Shown here: positions 44,480 to 56,327 of the stretch, one piece after another
Layout of the letters: the number at the start of each line of letters is the position of its first letter
Numbering within the stretch: position 1 is the stretch's first letter
NCBI GenBank assembly: GCA_033439265.1
Contig: JAVTVX010000004.1
Span: 17,001,701-17,065,700 of the forward strand
Direction of reading: 5' to 3'
DNA from: Dillenia suffruticosa
Taxonomy: Eukaryota; Streptophyta; Magnoliopsida; Dilleniales; Dilleniaceae
Length of the DNA: 64,000 nucleotides
Notes under the pieces: model-generated
The model's input: the letters and a program-made list of their open reading frames with translations, nothing else
What the model was told of the DNA's origin: nothing
Database searches by the model: none
Translations under genes and position numbers: made by a program

Positions 44480-45819
44480 ACCTTAGGAGTCAGTGTGGTT
44501 AATGATGTGTAAGAAGCATCATTAGCCAGATATGAGGACAGGCAGACCTTGTTCAACCATGTTAGAGACTTCGGATTCCGAGAGAACGGATAGATAGTGT
44601 TTGGAGAACGGATTTGTATTTCAGTTGACATTGATTTCCGCAAGGCCATACTTAAGGAGGCACACTCCTCAACTTAAGCATTTATCCAGGTAGTACCAAG
44701 ATGTATTGGACTATTCGGGATAGTTATTGGTGGCCTAACATGAAACGAGAAATTGAAGATTTTGTGGCAAGATGTTTAGCTCGCCAATAGGTAAAAGGCC
44801 GAGTACCAGCGTTTAGCCGATATTTCACAGCCTTTTTTTTTTTCCCATTCTTGAGTGGGAGTGGGAGTATGTCACGATAGGCTTCGTAGTAGAGTTGCAT
44901 CAGACTTTGGCACAGTATGATGCTATTTGGGTGATAGCTAATTAATTAACTCGGTCTGTACATTTTCTCCTTAATCACAGTAGAAGCGTGTTGAGCCCAG
45001 AATGCAAGAGGTTTTGGGCACGCGGCCTAGTTTTAGTACAACATATCACCTACAGACAGATGGTCAGTCGGAGAGGACCATTCAGACGCTCGAGGATTTA
45101 CTTCGGGTTTGTGTTATGGATTTTCGGGGTAGTTGGTACATGCATTTACCGCTGATGGAGTTTGTGTATAATAATAGTTATCAGACCAGTATCGCATGCC
45201 ACCCTATGAGGCACTCTACGGTAGGAAGTGTTGTACCCCGTTGTGCTAGGATGAGGTAGGCGAGAGATATCTTACCACTGTTGAGCTAGTCGAGGAGACT
45301 AAAGAAAAGGTCAGAGTGATCCGCGAGTGGATGAAAGCTGCCCAAGACAGATAGAGGGCATATACAGATCGAAGACGCCGACCTTTAGAGTTTGAGGTGG
45401 GCGATATGGTGTTCTTGAGGATTTCTCCCTTGAGGGGACTAGTACAACATTGGCAGCGGGGCAAGTTGAGCCCCAGGTACATTGGCCCTTTCCGTATCCT
45501 CAGTAGGGTTGGGAGCGTGGCATACAGGCTAGAGCTACCAGATGAACTATCTCGGATCCATGATATCTTCCATGTATCAGTGTTGAGGAAGTACATCTCA
45601 GATCCTTCACACATTTTGGAGCCTCCGCCAATAGAAATGCAAGAGAACTTAAGCTTACCTGTCCAGCCCGTGATTATTTTGGATCGACAGGTTAGAAAGC
45701 TACGGAGCAAAGAGATTTCTCTTGTTAGAGTTTTGTGGAGGAGCGACCAGGTTGAGGAACAGACCTAGGAGCCTGAGAAAGCCATAAGAAGACAACACCC
45801 CCAACTTTTCTCTGTATAG
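44480..45819 (+). pseudogene. Element D integrase remnant and chromo-like tail
   Basis: N-terminal zinc-binding part at 44640-44790 (YWTIRDSYWWP, FVARCLA). The core between the first Asp and SDRDPRF is shortened, then 45002-45259 gives TDGQSERTIQTLEDLL and FVYNNSYQTS. The C-terminal part 45397-45768 is open: GDMVFLRISPLRG, IGPFRILSRVGSVAYRLELP, FHVSVLRKY, then LRSKEISLVRVLWRSDQVEE; the tail ends at a stop near 45817. Confidence 0.84.
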
Positions 45820-45849
45820 TTTCTTTTAGTCTCGAGAACGAGATTTGTT

Positions 45850-45866
45850 TTTAGGGGGTTAGAAAA
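45850..45866 (+). other. Polypurine tract of element D
   Basis: TTAGGGGGTTAGAAAA precedes TGTTATACCC of the right LTR. Confidence 0.78.
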
Positions 45867-48334
45867 TGTTATACCCAAAAAAAAAAGGGGGGGAAAATAG
45901 GTTTGTCTGTAAAGTCCTAATTCTTCTTCATTTTCCCCTCTCTCTCTCTCTCTCTCTCGCACTCCGTCTCTTCCTCTCCCGCTGCCACCACCAGCACCAT
46001 CGCTTGGCACCATCGCCACCGCACCCAGCCGCCGCCGCTCCTCCCTCCTCACGCGAGCGCACTAGCCGCAACGCCTTCCTCCTCGGCGCAGCACGATCTC
46101 CCGCTGCCATCCTCCACCGAGCGCAATCGCTGCACTACCGCGAGTGCACCAGCGCACGCGACAGCGGCAGCGCGCGAGCCCAGCGCGAGCCAGCGCACGA
46201 GCCCAGCGCCAGCCCAGCGCCAGCCCAGCGCCAGCCCAGCGAGCGAGCACAGCGCGAGCCAGCGCACGAGCCCAGCGCGAGCTAGTGCGCGATCCTCTGC
46301 ACAAGCCCATGTGCGCCTCTGCAAGCTCCTGCATGAGTGCCAGCGCGCCCTTGCGTGCCTCTGCACGAGCCCCTGCGTGCCCCAACACGGGCTCCCCTGT
46401 GCCAGTGCGCCCTCCAGCACGCCCTCGAGCACGCCCTCGAGCACGCCCCAACACGAGCACAGCGCACTCCAACGCGCAATCCACTGCTCGAGCGTGCCCT
46501 AGCACGAGCGCGAGCGCTCCAGCGCCCGACCCACTGCACGAACACTCGATCTAGCTCGCGAGCGCGAGCCCTAGCCACTGCGGCCTAGTCCAGCACGCGG
46601 CCCAGTCCGGCCCGCGACCCACCAAACCCATCAGACCCGCAGGCCAACCAGGCGGCCAGCCCGTCAGCCAGCTATCCTGCCGCCCACGAGCCCGCGACGG
46701 CCCGTGACTGTGATTGAGCCTCTGCGAAGGTTTTAGACCAAACCGACGGGCGAACGACAACTAGGTCTGAAACCCGAGGAATTCTAGGTGAGAGAAGCGC
46801 ACTTACTTCACAATGTGAATAAATTTTCCCTTATTAGGGTTTTATTTGATATAAAATTTGATAATTTAATTAGGTTTGTCTTTTGGAAAGTCGTTGAAAA
46901 GTAGGGAGTGACCACCCTCCCTAGATAGGTGAGTGGGACTCTAATCTCTTGCATAAAATAGTAAAACGTGTTTTCTACCGTATTTTCGATAAAACATGCT
47001 TTTGATATGCATTGATCTGACGTATGATATTGAATTTCAAAACCGTTTTGTGATTATTGGAGTGTCTCGAAATATGTTTACGATGACTTTGCATCCATGG
47101 TTTGAAATGAAACAATAATTGTGCCATTACTTGAAATTTTAAAATTTCCTTTTCTACCGTCACATTGATATGCTGTTTGAAATGATTCGATGAAACGTAT
47201 TGGCACGCAGATTTGAAATGTTTTGATGAACTATGTGGGTTGGATGCCCACTAGTTATGCGATGATGTGATGTTACTTGTGGGACGTTGTGCCCTTGTGA
47301 TACTATGATGATTCCGTAGCTACGAAGGGCGTTTGTAGAAGTACGGGTTACCCGGATACGCTTCTGCAGGAGGTATCCGCAAACGTCATTTATTCTAAAG
47401 GCAATAGGTGCGGCCGGTTGAACCCAAGTAGGGAGAGAACGTGTGTGACGCCACCGTTTAGAACCGGGCGGGGTCCTATATACGTTGATGAGTTAGCCCC
47501 AGCGAACTCATAGCCAACGTCGGGGTAGAGAGCGTTTTAAAGTCTATGCATAATAAAACCCCTGATGCACCTGTCCTCGGTCACGGTTGACCTTTGCCAG
47601 GACCATTTTTGACTCACTCTGATGTTACTTGATTTTAAATGGATGCATACATGCTTGTCAAATGATATTATTTGACACTCCAAATTGTTCACTCATGCTA
47701 TTTATGCTTGATATTATCCCCCTCACTCACTGAATATCTTCCCATGATACTCATCCCTCTCTTTTCCTTCCTCAGACAGGTTTATTGTGATAGAGCGACG
47801 TTACAGGCTCTAGAGCGGATTTGGTGTTCACGACGATGAGATTTACTTTAAATAGAAATATGAACTCTTAAGTTAGTTTCGACCCTGCGAGATCTTGACA
47901 TTGAGATCCGTAGTTGGTCGTGTACTTATTTTGGGATGACTGGATAATTTAACTCTCATATTTTCTTTGCATTGAGGCGATTGTACGTATTTGAATGTTA
48001 CTTGGGAAAATTATTGTATCTTTCATAAAATTTAGATCCGCTCGGTGTGGCAGCTGTTCATACTCAAATTGGGTATGACAGTAAAGGTCTGTGGCTAAGA
48101 CTGCTAGAAACTTGTAGCCTTGCGTTGTTCTGAATGCTGGCTGTGGTGTGTGTTGATTTTGGAGAGGTCGGGATGACCATTTATTTAAATTACAGGTTGA
48201 TTTTGATTATACAGATTTAATTGTACACGGGAAACCTCCGATTTATGGGGAGGTTCTGTCCGATTTCTATAAAAATACAGTCGGCCTCCAAGGGCAACGG
48301 GTGGCTGTTTACGATCCCGGTTTGGGACGTGACA
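45867..48334 (+). repeat. Element D 3' LTR
   Basis: Colinear with the left LTR, 2468 bp, with one GGGACGTTGTGCCC unit instead of three and a missing stretch near 47655. Same intronless leader junction at 46729/46730 and same GTGAGA donor-like site near 46788. Confidence 0.93.
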
Positions 48335-48916
48335 TTAATAATATCCCAGTGTTTTTGCCAAAAAAAACAAGTTGAAGCCCATTTGGACCTAGAGCTTTGA
48401 GCCCTTGCATGGAGAAAAGGGCAGCCTTAACTTCATCTTCTCCGGCCCCTCGAGTTGGCTTTGCGTCCTCATCCTTAATTTTAGCTACCCATCCGTGGAA
48501 CCTATCACTGGGAATCTCAACAACCTAGCTAGCGAAGAGGTCTGAGAAATAATTCTGAGCTTGCTCTTTTAACTTGTCTTGATCATTACACCACTCTTCT
48601 CCCAACTTCAACGCCACTATTCTATTATTGTGTCTTCACACTTTGTTGGCATATGAAAAAAAAATGTATTTCTGTCCCCTTTAATTAACCAATTTAATAT
48701 GTTCTTTTGATGCTAGAAAATTTCCTCTTGGTTGAGGATTGCCTGATACTTTTCTATCAGCTTTTGCTCTAGGTCCTGGATAAAATTAGACTTGCCAGAA
48801 TTCTTGGACCTCACAATACCTTGAATCCTCCTCTCGATGTCCCTTTTTTTGATGAAGATATTTCCAAAGATTAGCTTGTTCGAAGCTTTTAGCTCATCCA
48901 CGGTTTCCTTGATTTT
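48335..48916 (-). pseudogene. LINE linker and start of reverse transcriptase
   Basis: The minus strand reads NFIQDLEQKLIEKYQAILNQEEIF and WLIKGDRNTFFF (family WLKEGDRNTKFFH), then KEQAQNYFSDLFAS near 48540, then EVKAALFSMQGLKALGPNG near 48400 (family K-x-A-PGPDG). These blocks link endonuclease and RT in plant L1 elements. In-frame stops occur. The fragment is cut at 48335 by element D. Confidence 0.87.
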
Positions 48917-49751
48917 CTACAATAACGGACCATCTGCTTCTTTCCAAGCATTCTTGAAGACTTGAGTGAACTGGGGATGCTCCAACCACATAGCCTCACA
49001 TCTGAAGGGCTTCCTCTCACTTCTCAGATGGGAGGAAAGTCTCGTCTTTAGCATGATTGGACAGTGATCGTTGTGAAGCCGAAGAAGATTTATCACTCTA
49101 AATTCGGGGAACACCATTCTTGCCAAAGGATTACAAAGCACCCTATCCAATCTTTGTTGCAGAGTAACTCTTCCCTCTTTCTTTATAATCCAAGTGAATC
49201 TTTCTCCTGAAGACCCTGCATCATTAAGGTTACAACTTTCCCATTTCTCCCTAAACCTCTTGTTTCTATTCCACTCTATCCCTCATTTGTTGTTGGTGTC
49301 CTCAACCCCGGCTATGTCGTTAAAATCTACCATGACAAACCAAGGCCCTGAAATATTAGTCTTCGGCTTCTTCATATCCCTAAAAAATTTTTCTTTACCA
49401 CTTGGATTGGGCTGCACATACGCAAAGGTAATTTCCCATTTTGTTGAGTTGTCCTCTACAATCACATGAATCCACTGATCAGAATGATTGTAAATAGTAA
49501 GTTGAACGGCTCTACTATCCCATGTTAATCAAAGACCACCTTTGAAACCATTAGAGGGGATTACATACCCCCCCCCCCGGGTCCATGCCACCATTCTTCA
49601 AGAACCTAGGGAACTTGTTTCTCTCGGCTTTCGTTTCCATCAGACAAAGAATAGCCGGCTTATGTTTTCTAATCATTTCCTTACAAACTCTAGCAAATCT
49701 ACAATTACATACCCCTCGGCAATTCCAGGCAATGATAGAGATATTCATCAT
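48917..49751 (-). pseudogene. LINE endonuclease domain (AP-like)
   Basis: Starts with MMNISIIAWNCRGVCN at 49751 and METKAE, the first two active-site blocks of the exonuclease-endonuclease-phosphatase fold. Further on are WFVMVDFNDI (family GDFN) and DRVLCNPLARMVFP with NDHCPIML (family SDHxP, His kept). It nicks target DNA in active LINEs. A run of 12 C residues (49568-49579) and several stops break the frame. Confidence 0.87.
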
Positions 49752-49782
49752 TAATAAAAACAGCTATAAAAAAGATTGATAC

Positions 49783-50910
49783 TCACAAGGAATCTAAAAA
49801 AATTCGACCTCCATCCCTGCTCTCTCTCGTTTCTTCATCATTATCTTCCTGCACGCACTCCAGCTCGTCACTTCCTGCATGCATGAGCTCTTCCTTATCT
49901 CTTGCACCTTCGTACTTCCATTTTACCGTTGCTTTTAAATTTTCCTCTCGGACCAAAACTACTTCTTGTTCTCCTGGATCAAACGGTAGCCCCGTTTGCA
50001 TTTCAATAGTCCCTTCTTGACTCGGTCTGCTTTCCATTTGCTTACAATATTCTTTACTCCTTTTAAATCCATCAGGCCTCTTTTTGACAACCACTGGACT
50101 TCCTCCTTCCTAATTACAACCAAAGCTTCACTTGGCCCATCTACTTCCTTCTCGGCCCAGTTGATAACAGAGCCTACTCCCTTGGCATAATTCTCAATTC
50201 CCACTTTCTCAATTACGTCCTAATGCGTGAGCCGTATTCATGTCAACTTTGATGGGTTTACCAATTGCTTTCCCGATTTCGAAAAGTATATCTTCATTGA
50301 AGAATTATATTGGAAGATGTAGCAGCCTGATCGATATGGCTGTAGACTTAATTTTGTCTTTCAACAGTGAGAACCATGGTCTCCACTTTCTGACTGTTAA
50401 GTAGTGTTCATGTATTTGCCAAGGCCCTTCTGTTAGCACTCTTATATAGCTAATATAATCTTCGTTAGAAGTAAACTTAGCCAAATAGTAGCTCTCCCCC
50501 AGGTCCAGTAATTCTAAGTTCCCTTCTAACCTCAACATACTGGTTGTCATGTTTAGCATGAACCCCACGCTCTTTCCTAGGAGTTTGAGGATTACTGATT
50601 TCTTCCATGGTTTCCACAATTTTTTTAGCTCTTCATCGGATACCACAACCCTCGGAATGTTTCCTCTAGCTTCGTCCTGCTCTTCTGGTTCATCTAACAA
50701 CTGGTCGGAGTCTGATCCCGAATCTTCCTCATACTCCATTGGTTCACAGTTTGAGTTTCTCCTACCCAGCAGCATATCCTTAAATGAGAGCTCTTGTCTC
50801 CCTACCATCATCTTCTTCCTACGTTGACATTTTTCCATGATAGATCCACCATGTAAGCTGATTCCACCATCCCTGTTTCCTTTGTCTATCTCCTCACGTT
50901 CTCTCTGCAT
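49783..50910 (-). pseudogene. LINE ORF1, DUF4283-type
   Basis: From ATG at 50910 a 201-codon stretch has an acidic Ser/Asp/Glu-rich part (residues about 55-80), then WKPWKKSVILKLLGKSVGFML, LLDLGESYYLAKFTSNEDY and VLTEGPWQIHEHYLTVRKW, the DUF4283 domain of plant LINE and zinc-knuckle ORF1 proteins. After a stop at 50305 the same sense continues with FFNEDILFEIGKAIGKPIKVD. The remaining pieces to 49783 are in shifted frames and Lys/Glu-rich. It would bind element RNA. Confidence 0.87.
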
Positions 50911-50943
50911 TCCCTCCCTTCCAGGATCTCAAATATTTGTGTG

Positions 50944-50987
50944 TGCAGATGATCCTTAGGTCGCTAGTTCGAATCCGGCGGGTCGGA
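50944..50987 (+). other. tRNA-Cys-like 3' half fragment
   Basis: TGCAGATGATCC followed by TAGGTC, GTTCGAATCC and GGGTCGG resembles the anticodon loop (GCA), variable region, T arm and acceptor of nuclear/organellar tRNA-Cys. The 5' half is not present upstream, where LINE leader sequence lies. It is not a functional tRNA gene. Confidence 0.3.
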
Positions 50988-52404
50988 TTTATTCTAGCAG
51001 CTATATTGACTCGTGCATTTAAGAGGTTGATCCGAGCAAATAGGTGAACCAAATTGGGAAAGCGAGGATGCGCGAACTACTAAGGGCTTAGGGAGTCTGT
51101 GCTACATAGGCCCGTGCTTGTGGCATGGGCCTATACTTGTGCCTAAGCTTTGGAAGCCCATAATGTTCACTGAGCGAGCCCTTGCACAAGCAGTGCAACG
51201 CACCGCGTGTGAGGCCATTTGCTAAAGCATTCGCACGTGACATGCTTGTGGGACCCATGATGGCTTGCTTAGCATGGACCCACCTTCATACCCTAAAGTT
51301 GACCCTTTAAAATTTCTCAATTTGTTCTTTCGAGTCACTCAAATTTCTCAAAGTTTTAGTGAATTTCAGTATATTTTATGAGATAAAAAATCTAATTGAC
51401 GAGTGTGTATCAAAAATCTTCTAATTTTAAAACTCTTTGAAATAAAATTTTTCTTACTTTGGAAACTTTCTGAATCAAGTTAAACTTATCTCCACTCTTA
51501 TTAAAACAAGTTGAGAGTTTAATTTCTTAACTCGATGATAAAAATCTTGCTATTCAATCAATTACAAATCAAGATTAAAATTCTTATTCTATTTTGGTGA
51601 GTGCTATTTTGTTGTGTTTGACTTTCAATTTTGGTGAGTGATAATTACTTAAAAACAATTTTCTAGAAAAATAAGTGTGAGGGATTTAAATATTTGAACA
51701 TTTTTTCTTAGTGACAGAACACTGTTTACACGTTTTGAGAAAGTGAAAGAATGAAGTGGCTATTTCCGAGGAGAGAAGCAAAGACGCACTCTAGGTATTT
51801 TGTTTTGGGATTAATTGTTCAGGGGGTATTTTCATCGCTCTTGCATTTGTTCGATAGGAGTCTTGTTTTGTCTTGGAAAGAGTGCTTGTATTGACTCTCT
51901 AGAGGTTTTACATTTGGCGGACTCTAATTCAATTTTGGAGTAAGGAACATATGTTTATAGAGGGTATAAATATCCAGACTATTTATCAATTCGTATATAA
52001 TTGCTTGTTTTTTAAAATGGCATATGTGAGTAAGAAAAATAACTCTATTTTTCTACGTAGGGCAAAGAGAAAACATGTAGATAACAAGTGACTAGACATT
52101 TTTAGAGAGAGTTAGAGGACGGAAGAATAGAAATAAATAAATAAATTCTCTTTTTTACTATTGGGTTGGACTCTCTGACATTTCGTCTCAAATTTGGATT
52201 TTAAATTTAAAATAACTAATTTCAAATTCATATTATAAGTGCTAGTTATAAGATTGACCTTACAGAATTTCTTTTTGCATCTAACATTTGGATTTTAAAT
52301 TCAAAATATGATTTGATATGTTAAGAGTTGATGCATTGTAAATGCATACTAAGTATAAAATTCAAACTATTGATCAAAACTATTTTAATCAATTAAATGA
52401 ATTC
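50988..52404. other. AT-rich DNA with no recognised feature
   Basis: No coding block, LTR end pair or RNA gene could be recognised. The first 300 bases are mixed in composition, the rest AT-rich. The last five bases AATTC form the left duplication of element F. Confidence 0.4.
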
Positions 52405-55125
52405 TGTTAAGAAAATTATTATTGAACTCTAATATTTTGATTATAACAAAATGCTACATATGTTACTAATCATTTTATCAAATGTGCAGATATTTTAAAA
52501 TATTTATTTTTCAAATAATACAATCTTCTATGCGTACGAGTTCAAGTTCTATAAAAATACTCATGAAAACTTGAAAATAGCTACTTTATAGAAGATGTTG
52601 GCAATAAAAACATGGTACAATAAGTTGAAAATCAGAATATTAAGGAGTTGTTATGATTTTGATTTATTTTCAAAACCTAACTCAACGGATTATGTACAGA
52701 TTGGGAGTTGTACTTAATTCTCAAACTTTTCTAAATAGGTTAATAAAGATCAAAATGTTTGGAGGATACAAATTCAAGTTTTTACTCAAGGTAAAATTCA
52801 AATTCAAAATTTAAAGTAGGATTTTAAGAAGATATGATTGATTTTCAGGAATTATTCTCTCAAATGTAACCTTTTCATCAACCAAAAGTTTTCAAATTTG
52901 AAAGTTCCAGACCTTGAGGTGATTGCTAGACTTTAAATTTGAATGATTACAATAGTAAAAATCAGAAAATAAGATGAAGAAAATCAATCACAAAGTTAGC
53001 AATTTAATCAAATTTTTATAGTAGTAAAAGTTGGTGAAAAGCCAATTTTGTAGTCTTATATATATTTTCACGATGATGACTAGTTTAGCAAAGAACACTT
53101 CCTGAATTTTAAAGTTCAATATTCATATAATACCTAGGATATTTTAGAGTATTATTTTGATACTTTGGGAGTGAGATATTTTTTCTGAAAGTTAACTACC
53201 TGGAAAAGTGTCTATTACGTAGATATTGTTTATGCTTTGTTTTATATTGTATAGTTTCACAAGTTTGGAAAGAGTGTGAAGAACACTTGATTGAGAGAAT
53301 AGGCTGGTTGGGTGACAGTTAAAATTGAGTCTTATTGGACTAAATCATTCTCAAGACTGAAGGTGCAGATTTTCAACAAATGTCTATATTCAACCTTATA
53401 ATTCTTATGGATTGGTGGAAACTAGCTATTACTAGATCCTAGCTTGCTAAGTTGGAAAAGTGGATGTAGATACAAAACCAAATCACTATAAATCAGGTTT
53501 GTTTTCTTTTCCCTAACCTTAATTTATCCTACACTTTTGCATGTTTTTTTTATATTAAGATTATTTAGATTAATTGGAAATTAATATAAAAATTTTTTGT
53601 GACAATCTGTCATGTCCCGATTCCACCCCTTCTCCGAGGCTTCATTGAAGACAAATTGTCTAACTCTCGCCAAGGCTCACTCACTTAGTTAACTAAGAAA
53701 AAAAAACCAAACTTTTATTTATATATAGTTAACGATATTGATGGGTACATAGCATGGCAGTAAAATTATTACAACTTTTAAGACTCTACTTTTTGCCTAA
53801 GATGAATTTATTACAACACAGACTCCAAATGCTAAGAAGTCTATACTTATTCATCTTTGGTTCCTGCAAGGTCTATAAATAACTTTTTGTATGACTTTGA
53901 CAACTTTGTGAGGTCTGTGTGTGCCCGTGTGAAAAAGTTTTCATTGTAAAATTGTGAGAAAAAGTTTTCAATTTGAGAATGCAATAAATATTAAACAACA
54001 GCATGCACAAAATAGTAATAACAATAACACATTTCAAAGATATAGTATTGGTTGTTGGTGACAAGCCGGTTCCATCTTATACCACTATCACGAGCATAGT
54101 TTCCTTATTCCCTCCAAACAAGAGGTCAATTTCGGAAAGATCTATCAACCTCCAACTTATCAAGTGGACAAACTTCCTATCTACATAATGGGCTGCTACC
54201 ATTATGTATTTTGACAATCAACAAAATCCTTGCTTACTCGACTGATTTTCACACATATTGTCTTATATAACAATCACAAACACATGAATTGATAGAATAT
54301 GTAATGGTAGAAAATCATAATAGTTATGCATAAAAAGATATATGAAAACATTGAACACTTATCTCAAAGAGTTGTTTTAACCAAGTGTTTACTTAATTGA
54401 TTTGCTTTCTCTTTTCTATTCACTTTCTTGGAGCAGCACTTCTCCTTTTTTTAACCAAGGGGAAGGGGTATTTATTTATAGGCATAGGAGGGATTCATGA
54501 GTCAGCATTTGAGCACACAAGGTCATGCATGTGGCAAGGAAACTGACACATGTATGGACACGTGTCATACGGTGGCATAATGGTAATGACATGTGGCAGG
54601 GTTCAGAGGTTTTAGGTATCCAGCAAGATATTTAATTCCTTGTAATGTCATTTAAATAAATATAAATATTTACTTAAAAATTACACGTAAATAAGGAAAT
54701 ACCCCCATTTGGATTTAATAAAAATTGTTTTATAGCCTAATTTTTTAAGAAAAAAAAGTTAACCCTCCATTCCAAGAAGAAAGTTCGCAACATCTAGTTT
54801 GGATAGATTTTATTCAAAAAGCTAACAATTTAGAAAAATTCTAAAAAAATAGATTTTAATGTGATTGATATATGGGAACAAATACCGAGACTTTTATTTT
54901 TCATTCTCTAGATATTTGATACACTAATTTTTTTGGGTACTTAGTCTCCAGTAAACTAGTCAAACCTAGGTTTTTAACATTCAAAATAACTGATTTCGTA
55001 TTCAATTCACTTGTTTGAGTAGTATCATCATTCTGCTATTAATAATAAATTATTTCTTTGTAACTAAATTAGAGTATGTGACACAATCAATTCAAATCCG
55101 TTCTTGATTGCTATAGGGACCAACA
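52405..55125 (+). repeat. Element F 5' LTR, interrupted at 53608-55088
   Basis: TGTTAAGAAAATTATTATTG to CCAACA, 1240 bp once the nested solo LTR and its 5-bp duplication are skipped. It matches the right LTR (1255 bp) throughout. Confidence 0.92.
53608..55083 (-). mobile_element. Solo LTR (1476 bp) with CAATC duplication
   Basis: Starts TGTCATGTCCCG and ends TATGTGACA; CAATC is at 53603-53607 and 55084-55088. TG...CA ends and a 5-bp duplication mark an LTR. Read on the minus strand the end CGGGACATGACA resembles the GGGGCGTGACA end of the gypsy LTRs here, which is why minus is preferred. No coding region inside. Confidence 0.85.
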
Positions 55126-55137
55126 AGTGGTATTAAA
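55126..55137 (+). other. Primer-site-like sequence of element F
   Basis: AGTGGTATTAAA directly follows the LTR; the core TGGTAT matches the initiator-Met site, the rest is changed. Confidence 0.55.
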
Positions 55138-55139
55138 AT

Positions 55140-56008
55140 TAGTGTTCTATCTCAAAAAAGTATTCACTTTTGAGCTAAAAATCTAATGGTATCATACTTA
55201 ACTTTTGGCCAATCCACCAATAGGATTTCATACTTTGATGGAATGAATTTTTCTCATTGAAAGTATAGGATGGAGACCTTTATTAAAGCCACCGATTATG
55301 ATGCATAGGAAATCATAGCCTCTGGAAATTTAGATGTTAAGCACCTTATAGTAACCGAGAATGATAATAGGAAGATTTTAATAAACTTTAAGGCAAAACA
55401 TCTACTTTTATGTGCAATTTCTCCTACTGAATTTAACCTTATTTCTTCTTGTGCTATAGCTAAAAATATTTAGGACAAATTGTGCATTACTCATGAAAGA
55501 ACAAACGCTATAAGGGAGACAAGAATTAACCTTTTAATATAGGAATATGAACTCTTCAAAATTCAGTCTAAAGAATTGATAAAAGACATATTCAACAGAT
55601 TCACAACCATCATAAATGAGTTGGATTCACTTGAAAAGACATTTTCAAAGATAGATTTGTTAAAAAAATTCTGTGAGTCCTCCCTAGAGCCTAGGATACA
55701 AAGAAAACAATCGAGAAAGCTCAAGGCCTATCAAAGTTATCTTTAAATGAGCTGAGAGGAAAGCTGATGGCTTATGCAAAAGATCATTATTCTGTTGTAA
55801 ATGATGGAAAGAAAAAGAGCATTGCATCCATGGCAAAGGAGGAAACAAAATCTTAAGAAGACAGAAGTGAAATGAGATGAATTTGTTAGGTAGAATGCTA
55901 TCTCCAACGCTTAGAAAAAGAGGTAAAGAAATCTGTAAATTTTCAGAAAGATAATATCGTTTAAAAGTCCAAAAATTATGCAAGAAAAAACACTAAAATA
56001 AAGGAAGA
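55140..56008 (+). pseudogene. Element F gag (Retrotran_gag_2 type), first part
   Basis: Translation gives FDGMNFSH.KYRMETFIKA (55224 onward), HLLLCAISPTEFNLISSCAIAKNI, HERTNAIRETRINLLI.EYELFKIQSKE, then LSLNELRGKLMAYAKDH near 55740. These are the ordered blocks of copia gag. Stops replace Trp and Gln codons and there is a frame change near 55700. CACTA 2 interrupts it at 56009. Confidence 0.85.
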
Positions 56009-56279
56009 CACTACCAGAAAATACGATATCAGTGACGAAATATTACTAACGAACAAAGATCCGTCGCTAATAGCGATAGATTTGCGACGGATAACCGTCG
56101 GACAGAATACCATGAGATTTGCGATGGATTAGCGATGAAAATTTTTCTGTCGCTAATCCATCGGTAAAGTCTAAACCGAGAAAAAATATATATATTTAAA
56201 CCTGTCAGCGATGGATTATTAACGAAATTTTTAGCGACGAAAAATTTCCGTCGCTAATCCGTTACTAATTTTTCAAGGA

Positions 56280-56327
<48 letters not shown>

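Larger units (their letters stand above)
39236..48334 (+). mobile_element. Ty3/gypsy retrotransposon D, internally deleted
   Basis: LTRs 39236-41782 and 45867-48334 start TGTAATACCC / TGTTATACCC and end GTGACA; TTAAT is duplicated outside. The interior is only about 4.1 kb because parts of RT, all RNase H and the middle of the integrase core are missing. Primer site and purine tract remain. It sits in the LINE between the EN-RT linker and the first RT blocks. Confidence 0.95.
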
